A program made the position numbers and the translations under genes. From the NCBI GenBank assembly GCA_050949905.1, contig JBMNGP010000003.1, forward strand, positions 323,071 through 387,070: DNA of 64,000 nucleotides. The letters run 5' to 3'. The stretch comes from DUML01 sp050949905. GTDB taxonomy: Bacteria; Bacillota; Desulfitobacteriia; Desulfitobacteriales; Syntrophobotulaceae. Of the stretch, positions 57,769-64,000 are shown one piece after another. The first letter of the stretch is position 1, and each line of letters starts with the position of its first letter. A model generated the notes under the pieces. That model had not been told where the DNA came from. It worked only from the letters and a program-made list of their open reading frames with translations, and ran no database searches.

Positions 57769-60700
57769 ATGTTAGAAAGTATAAATAATATCTTTGAATG
57801 CGAAGAATTTTTAAATATAATAGTCAAAAAAATTTCTTTCATTGGCCAGTTTGAATTAAACGAACAAGATAACCTAAAATTGCAGGATTACGTTTATGCC
57901 CAGATCAAAAGGACTGATGTTAAATTAGACTTTGTTTTAAAATCTTTCCCTTCTTGTCTGGCTTTTTTATTAGTAAATAATGCTATTTGGTATTATAAAA
58001 AAGGACAATACTGGAATTTAGACAGTGCTTTCCCAGATAATAATAACTTAGCTTTGCAAAATAAACTTGGTAACGCTTTTCTCGAATACCTAGCAGAAAA
58101 CAATTTAAAGAATTTAGAGTTAGAAGGGGCTTATCGCTTTGTTAGCTCTATTCTTTTGCATGCCGGCATTCCCCAAAGTTGTTTGCCTGATTTTTTTACC
58201 GAAGTCATATGGGATTTATTAACAGTAGGTATTGTATCACGGCCAGAAATTAAAGATTATTTGCTTAGAATTCGAGAGCTTAACAGTAAAAGATTAGCTG
58301 TTACTAAACAAATAGAGTTATTGAAAGCTAATATTCAAGAGAATAAAGTAAGAGTTCAACAGATCAGCAATTTAATAGAATTATATAATGAGTTTTCTAA
58401 ATATAATCAGTATCAATTTGACCCAAGTATAATACAAAAGCTGCCACAAGATTTTAATGATTATAAAGAAATTAAATCCAATCAATTAAAGAATTTGAGA
58501 AACGAGATAGAAAAATATAATCAGCAAAAGCTTGATTTAGAAGCAACAACAAACTTATTTGGCTCTAAAGAACAAACCCTTATTGATTCACTTCCAATAC
58601 TTAAAACAGAAATAGAAAAATTGTATCTCTATAAAGAATATGAGGATAAAAGGACAACCTTATCCGCGAATCTTGAAAAGGCCAGAATGGAATTAACATT
58701 AGCGTTAATGAATACCTTTGAAGCTCAACCTGAAATACAGGCTGGAATTATCTGTGATTTTGAGGAAATAATCACATTATATGAAACTTATTGTGATTAT
58801 AAATATCAATTGGAAATTGAGCAAAGTAAGAGAAAAAATAATTGGCTTAAAAAAATGTTACAGCTTTTAAGCCAGTTGTTTAAAAAAGCCGAGGGGCAAA
58901 GTCGAATCACAAGAGATTGTTTCAGATAGACTTGAAGAATTAGTGAAAAAAATAGAGAGCGAGCTGCGAGAAACATTCGGCGTTTCGTTGAAGCCAGAAG
59001 TATTTTTATACACTATCGAAGAGTTTACTACTATATTCCGACAAATAGCAGATTTGAGCAAAACCTATAATCAAAAGTTGAGGGAATTACATATTTATAA
59101 TGAATCTTTGGAACAAAGGCCTGAAATATTTGAAATAGCTGCTACTTTGGGAAGGGAAAATGACTCTAATTATGCGCATTATCTCGAGCAACAATTTATT
59201 AACGCTTTGCAAGCTCTGAAAATAAAAAAGAACGCAAAACTTGCTAGCATTAAATTAAGAAAAGTTTATCCGGTTATAGAAGAATTAAATTTTAAAATGC
59301 AAAATATTGAGAGGGAACTACAATCAACAGAACAAAGTATTAGGAAATTAGGGAATGGAGATCTGGATTTAGGCATATCTATCCTAAAAGAAATCAGGAA
59401 TTTAGAAAAAAATAAAAAAGCGATTATTAAAAAGATTATACATTTGGAGAAAAAGCTTGAAATACCTGAATCCTTAAATAATGAAGTATTAATTAATCAA
59501 CAGCAAAAGATATTCGATGAACTTACGAAACAAAAAAATCTTCTAGCTTGTAAAGAAAGAGAACTCTTATCTTATCCGATTATTTATCCTTATATTGATG
59601 AGCCGATAAGACGCTTTTTGTTATATGGGGAAGACTGGGCTGAAAGCTTTGTTATTGAGAGTTTGTCCCTTGTAAAATTGGCCTCAAGGGGCAAGCTAAT
59701 CCAAGCTAAAGAACTTAATTTACCTGCAAGAATTCTTACTTGGTTTGAAAAATGGTGGAATGAAGGGCGAATTAAGCACCAAAAGATAGAAAAATCCGGC
59801 CAAAAACTTGTTGCACCTCAAATAAAACTAGATCCGGTATATAAAAGATTGAAGCTAACAGGAGGAAAATTGCGTTTTAATTCTGATAGTGAAATAATTC
59901 CCCGGTCTTTAGCAATAATAATCACCGATACAGAAGGATCTCCAATTTCTAATAGTATAATGCTAAGAGCTTTTTTGGACAAAGACGGGTTCATTGAGAC
60001 CTTTCCTTGGGAAACAGACATAGATTTTTTAAAAGAAAAATATATGGTCAGTATTTGCAATGACAATAAAGTTCTTAGTACATGGGAGATTGACGGGTTA
60101 AGCCATGATGAGTTCTTACTAGCTTTTACAGAAGATGGCCAAAGACAGGAACTTAATAGATTAAAGAAAAGCCGATACTGGTTAATTTTAGAAACAGGGG
60201 TTACCTTGTTTCCCAATTTGCGACTTGTTGAAGAAGCTCAAATTGTTTTTGGGGATGCCTCATATCGTATGGTGCTAATTGACCTTTCGGATCAGTCTTA
60301 TTTAGAGTTTCTGGATGCTTCTAATAAAAAACATAAGATATCTATCCAAGATCTTAGCCTGCTTAGACCAGAATTGATCGGTGGAGAAGAAATTCCAAAT
60401 GTTTCCTTCGGAAATTCTTTAATATTTTCAGATAATTTACCTGCATTAAAAGTTCCATTCCAGGAGGAAAATGATTTATCTTATTGGTTTTTGGAGATAG
60501 AAAGCGAAAACGGCAAATGCCTAGTTAAATCAAAATTAGCAAGTTTGAATTTTGTCCAGACAGAAAAAAATGGTCAATATGCTTATATAAGGTTAATAGA
60601 TTTACTTGTGGATAGTTCATTAGATGTTGGATTATATCAGATCACTATTACATACCTTGGGCAAGAAGTTACATCTTATAAAATAGCTTATTTACGTGGT

Positions 60701-62521
60701 TTTCAATTTACTTTTGACCGTAAAATTTATCTGCCTCGTCTTAAGGAGCCAACAGAAGAGGCTGCTATTATTGAAGAGGCTATTATTAATATTGTCAAGC
60801 CATCAAATGCAGAAATTGTAATCAATAAACCTGCAAAGATATTACGAAAAGAGGCTGGGCGGCTTAGTGCTGCAGTAAGTTTATCAGAAGATAGTTTTTA
60901 TTGTGAACTAAAAAATATTAAACTTTCTGATAAGACAACAGTATTACCTCTAACTGTTACAATTCCTAAGCTAAAATGGAGGTTATTAGATAATCAAAAA
61001 AAAGCCTTTGGAGAATGGTCAGAATGTTTAGAAGAAATTTGGTTTGGTGAGCTGCAAAAAACGAACAAATTATTATTTGAAGTCTTGCTTCCAATTAAGA
61101 AAGAAGTCAAAGTTCAATTTTATTTGAATGATTATAAGCAATATTCGGTCCAACCACTTAAAAATGGAAGGGCTCAATTTGAGCTAAGCTCCTTTACAGA
61201 TTCTATTATGAGTAGCAATTTGCCTATTCAAGTATTTAGCATTGATCTTTTGGAATCCAATCGAGTGCATAAGATTGGTTCGGTCATAAAAGTGCGTAGT
61301 AAGTGGGAGGTTATTGAATTAAAATATTCAATTTATAGGATGAATCAGGGATTCTCTCTGAGAGCGGAATGGAGAGAAAAAGGGATAGTGGATACCAGAA
61401 GCATCAGATTTTGGTCCCTAGAAGAACCTTGGCAACCTCCTTTTATCCAAAATATCACTAACCCTAACTCTTCTCTTACCATTGACCATATCGAAAAAAT
61501 AATACCTGCAGGCAGTTATTTAGTGCAGTTTGCCGAGGATGACCCTTGGGGGTCCCAGGTGCTTATGTATCCGAATGAGAGTAGCAACACGTTCAAAGTT
61601 ATTTTTAATTACGGAGAAATTTATCTTAGAAAGTGTAAATTTTCTTTTACTAATGATAATAAGGCAATAATAGCCGGGGAATTTTTAAATTTGCCTTCTT
61701 CTTGTATAATAGAAATTTCTTTATTTTGTATTATAAAAGGCCAGCTTAAAATAGATAAGAAAGAGTGTTCCTGCCAAAACGGCAAGTTCAATTACGAATT
61801 CAAAAATAAAGTATTGGCTGAAAATGTTCATTGGGTTGCAATCAGTATACCACAAGAACCAAAATTTTATAAAGTAATGGCTTTAATCCAAAGTTCTGCA
61901 TTGGAATGGCCGCTTAGTCTAGGAAGGGACCTACTGGGAAAATTGCTATCTTTAGATAATATTATTGACAATATAACTTTGAAGTTGTTATACAAACAAT
62001 CTAGTGAAACAACAGAATTAAATAAAACAACAGAATTAAAAGGATTAACTAATATTATTTTAAAAAAATTATTAGATAAAAAGGATTTTGAAATTGAGAC
62101 AAATTTCCCTATACAGAAAGCGAAAATACGCTGGATTGAGAATGAGAGAACTATTTATTTTGATTTACCTACTAAGGGTGTTATTTGTAATACTTGTGGG
62201 GAATTTTTCAATGATCAAAACGGCTGGTATGCTCACAATCCTCGCGGAAGATGTAAGGGGTTAAGAGTCCGAGTTGATACCTTTAAAGCTCAATTGTTAA
62301 TCTATATAAACTTCAAAAAAACATCGTCCGAGTTAAAAAAAATTTATACTGAAGCCTTCGGCGACTTTTTAGTTTTGTTTTCCTCTGTAACTAATCCTTT
62401 GCCCGATGGGTTAAACACTTTACATAGACAATCAAAAGAATTTGAATTAATGCAGATGCTTCTTAAAAGAGAATTAGAATTATATCAACAACTTTTGGAG
62501 GTGCAAAAGAGTGACTATTGA
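57769..62521 (+). CDS. Large coiled-coil/zinc-finger protein of unknown function, one frameshift; defence-system candidate
   Basis: As written there are two frames (386 residues to 58929, then a frame from 58943), but the sequence between reads on without a stop if one G is removed from the GGGG run at 58893-58896 (AEGKVESQEIVSDRLEELVKK), giving about 1,583 residues. Residues ~165-340 and ~400-600 are lysine/glutamate-rich coiled coils; a long beta-rich middle follows; near the C-terminus a CCHC-type zinc finger is formed by Cys1473, Cys1476, His1489 and Cys1495. I recognise no catalytic motif. The gene is strongly AT-rich compared with its left neighbours, suggesting transfer. Its stop overlaps the start of a DEAD/DEAH helicase gene, so the two form a unit, like the DruH-DruE pair of Druantia type III; that match is a guess from gene order and size. 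Confidence 0.75.
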
Positions 62522-63487
62522 CCCTATCAAAGCTACAAAAACTATTGAGGATAGTTATATTAGCTATTTGTCTACAGCTTTTCCCTTGCGTGAACCTGAC
62601 TTGCATAACCAGTTTGTAAAACTACTCAAAGTTCCAGGCAAATTTATTAAAGGCCCAATATTAGAAGCTACTCCTTCTTTTGAAACAGGGCTGTACTGTA
62701 GATGAACTTATTAAGGAAGGACTTTTATCTAAAGAATTTAGGAAACTGAATTCGAGTGTTTTTAAGTTAGATCGAGCGTTGTACAAGCATCAAGAAAAGG
62801 CACTGCGTAAAATTATCCAAGAGAATCGTAATGTCGTTATTGCTACTGGTACCGGCAGCGGTAAAACTGAATCTTTTCTACTTCCGATACTTAATCATTT
62901 ATTCATAGAAAAAGAAACTGGGCTTTTGGGGCCAGGGGTCAGAGCTCTTTTGCTGTATCCAATGAATGCTTTAGCTAATGACCAATTAGCGCGTCTACGG
63001 GAGATCCTTGCTAATTATGAAGAAATAACTTTTGGCCGCTATACAGGGGAAACTGAAAGAGAATATGAGGCTGCTTTTGATAAACACATAAAAATGTTTG
63101 GTAAAAAACCTTTAAAAAATGAACTGATTTCAAGGAAACAGATGTGGCAATCTCCGCCCCATATTCTCTTAACAAACTATGCTATGCTTGAATATTTACT
63201 GTTAAGACCGGATGACAGTGTATTTTTTGATGGGCATTATGCCAAAAATTGGAGTTATCTAGTTTTAGACGAATCTCATACCTATATGGGCGCTAAAGGG
63301 ATTGAAACTGCTATGCTCCTTAGGAGACTGAAAGACCGAATAACTTTGGGTAGTTCAGGTAAACTTAGATGTATAGCTACCAGCGCTACCCTGGGTGGTG
63401 GGGAAGAAGATTTTCCGGAGATTGCTAACTTTGCAAATCAGCTTTTTGGAGAAGTTTTTGAGTATAACATAGATAACCATAAGAAAC
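62511..63487 (+). pseudogene. Large DEAD/DEAH helicase (DUF1998/DruE-like), N-terminal part, frameshifted and cut by an IS
   Basis: A GTG start overlaps the previous stop by 11 bases, with GGAGGTG inside the upstream gene. The frame breaks in GGG at 62688-62690; removing one G joins FETG to CTVDELIKEGLLS. The ~325 residues present hold helicase motifs in order: an LYKHQEKAL Q-like motif, Walker A ATGTGSGKTES, LLYPMNALANDQLARLR, FGRYTGET, LTNYAMLEYLLLRP, motif II DESH and SATLGGG. This style belongs to long superfamily-2 helicases that end in a DUF1998 domain, several of which act in phage defence. The coding similarity stops near 63487, where an IS256-type element begins, so the second RecA lobe and C-terminal part are missing here and may lie beyond the element. 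Confidence 0.8.
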
Positions 63488-63551
63488 GGTACTGTCAATA
63501 ATCTTTCGCAAATTTGTTTTTCTGCTTGGTAATTTTTCTTGTATATCTTTA

Positions 63552-63599
63552 TCTCTTAGTAGACTGGCCATGGGGCCCCATGGCCAGTCTACTAAGAGA
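63552..63599. repeat. 48-bp perfect palindrome inside the IS end
   Basis: A perfect dyad with no spacer is centred between 63575 and 63576 (GGGG|CCCC): each 24-base arm contains TAGACTGGCCATGG or its complement. It lies 11 bp past the transposase stop. It may terminate transcription entering or leaving the IS. A perfect palindrome this long is also a substrate for SbcCD, whose sbcC gene is broken in this window. Confidence 0.85.
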
Positions 63600-63609
63600 G
63601 GGTCGCACA

Positions 63610-64000
63610 TTAACCTGCTATAATACTGTTTTCTTTGTTCATTTCCTCAAGGTGTCTCATACTCATATACATTTTTGTGCCCCAGGCTTTACTGGCTACA
63701 TACCGCAACCGAGCGCAGACAAGCATTAATGCTGAATGCCCATCAGGAAAAGTGCCAACTACCCTGGTTCTTCTGCGGATTTCCCGGTTTAATCTTTCGA
63801 TGACGTTATTGCTGCGAAGTTTAGTCCAGTGTGCTTGTGGAAAGTCCATATATGTCAGTGTTTCGAGAATGCTGTCTTCAACTTTTTTCGCTGCTTCTTT
63901 CAGTTTCATGTCCCGAAGCTTAGCTACAACCGCTGTTGCCTTCTCTTTAGCTGCTTCTTTATCCTCCTGGGCATGGATCGCTTTTAGCATTGCCGCTACT
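63610..64000 (-). CDS. IS256-family transposase, C-terminal part
   Basis: About 130 codons are visible, and the frame runs off the right edge, so the ATG at 63990 is an internal methionine. The segment has the family's C-terminal signature around the third catalytic residue: WTKLRSNN, then VIERLNREIRRRTRVVGTFP, followed by SALMLVCARL. The catalytic glutamate would be one of those in the ERLNREI stretch; the two aspartates of the DDE triad lie outside the window. No frameshift is seen in the visible part. The gene is oriented against the helicase it interrupts. Confidence 0.92.
   Translation of the reverse strand, partial: VAAMLKAIHAQEDKEAAKEKATAVVAKLRDMKLKEAAKKVEDSILETLTYMDFPQAHWTKLRSNNVIERLNREIRRRTRVVGTFPDGHSALMLVCARLRYVASKAWGTKMYMSMRHLEEMNKENSIIAG

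Larger units (their letters stand above)
63488..64000. mobile_element. IS256-family insertion sequence, one end only
   Basis: The element's transposase reads leftwards and ends at 63610. The left boundary is placed near 63488 (GGTACTGTCAATAATC), where the helicase reading frame loses sense; this position is an inference, as the other end and the target duplication lie outside the window. Between boundary and transposase is a 48-bp perfect palindrome. Confidence 0.7.

Overview
The window looks like a chromosomal segment of an anaerobic Gram-positive (Clostridia; Peptococcales/Desulfitobacterium-like) acetogen or methyl-oxidising bacterium. The evidence is a surface protein with three cell-wall-binding type 2 (CWB2) repeats, strong GGAGG ribosome sites with TTG/GTG starts, a full set of folate-linked one-carbon genes including separate fchA and fhs, and a corrinoid methyl-transfer cluster. 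The species cannot be named from sequence alone.

Region 1 (1-35.5 kb) is a cell-surface operon. It begins with the last 10,735 codons of an enormous gene that is open at the left edge: a filamentous beta-helix part, then about 26 kb of RTX-like, glycine/aspartate-rich modules, then a short non-repetitive C-terminal domain. It is followed closely by a secreted seven-bladed RCC1 propeller with CWB2 repeats and by a cupin/AraC regulator, and ends at a strong terminator.

Region 2 (35.6-45.1 kb) is a catabolic cluster: an IclR-family regulator on the minus strand, then a corrinoid protein, a metallo-beta-lactamase-fold hydrolase, an Asp/Glu-racemase/maleate-isomerase-like enzyme, an MFS transporter, a 4-oxalocrotonate tautomerase-like protein, a UroD-type methyltransferase and a TRAP transporter (dctPQM). 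A 26-bp motif, GGGA-N5-TCCCGTA-N3-AGGGAAA, occurs three times, once ahead of each of three transcription units, and is a good candidate operator for the IclR protein.

Region 3 (45.1-52.6 kb) is a one-carbon operon behind a promoter with a perfect inverted repeat: MetF (fused to its Cys-rich C-terminal domain), formate/nitrite channel, formate-THF ligase, FchA, FolD, a methyl-THF:corrinoid methyltransferase and a DUF1638 protein. Regions 2 and 3 together give a plausible route: import a methylated substrate, move its methyl group to a corrinoid protein and then to THF, oxidise it to formyl-THF, release formate with ATP gain and export it. FolD lacks the lysine and glutamine needed for cyclohydrolase activity, which FchA would supply.

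Region 4 (52.9-64 kb) holds sbcD, an sbcC carrying five +1 frameshifts, and then an AT-rich, foreign-looking pair: a ~1,583-residue coiled-coil/zinc-finger protein of unknown function, translationally coupled to a large DEAD/DEAH helicase that is cut by an IS256-family element at the right edge. This pair resembles a two-gene anti-phage system (Druantia III-like is my best guess). Nine net +1 frameshifts lie between 44.6 and 62.7 kb, whereas the 32-kb giant gene has none; this may be a sequencing problem or local decay.
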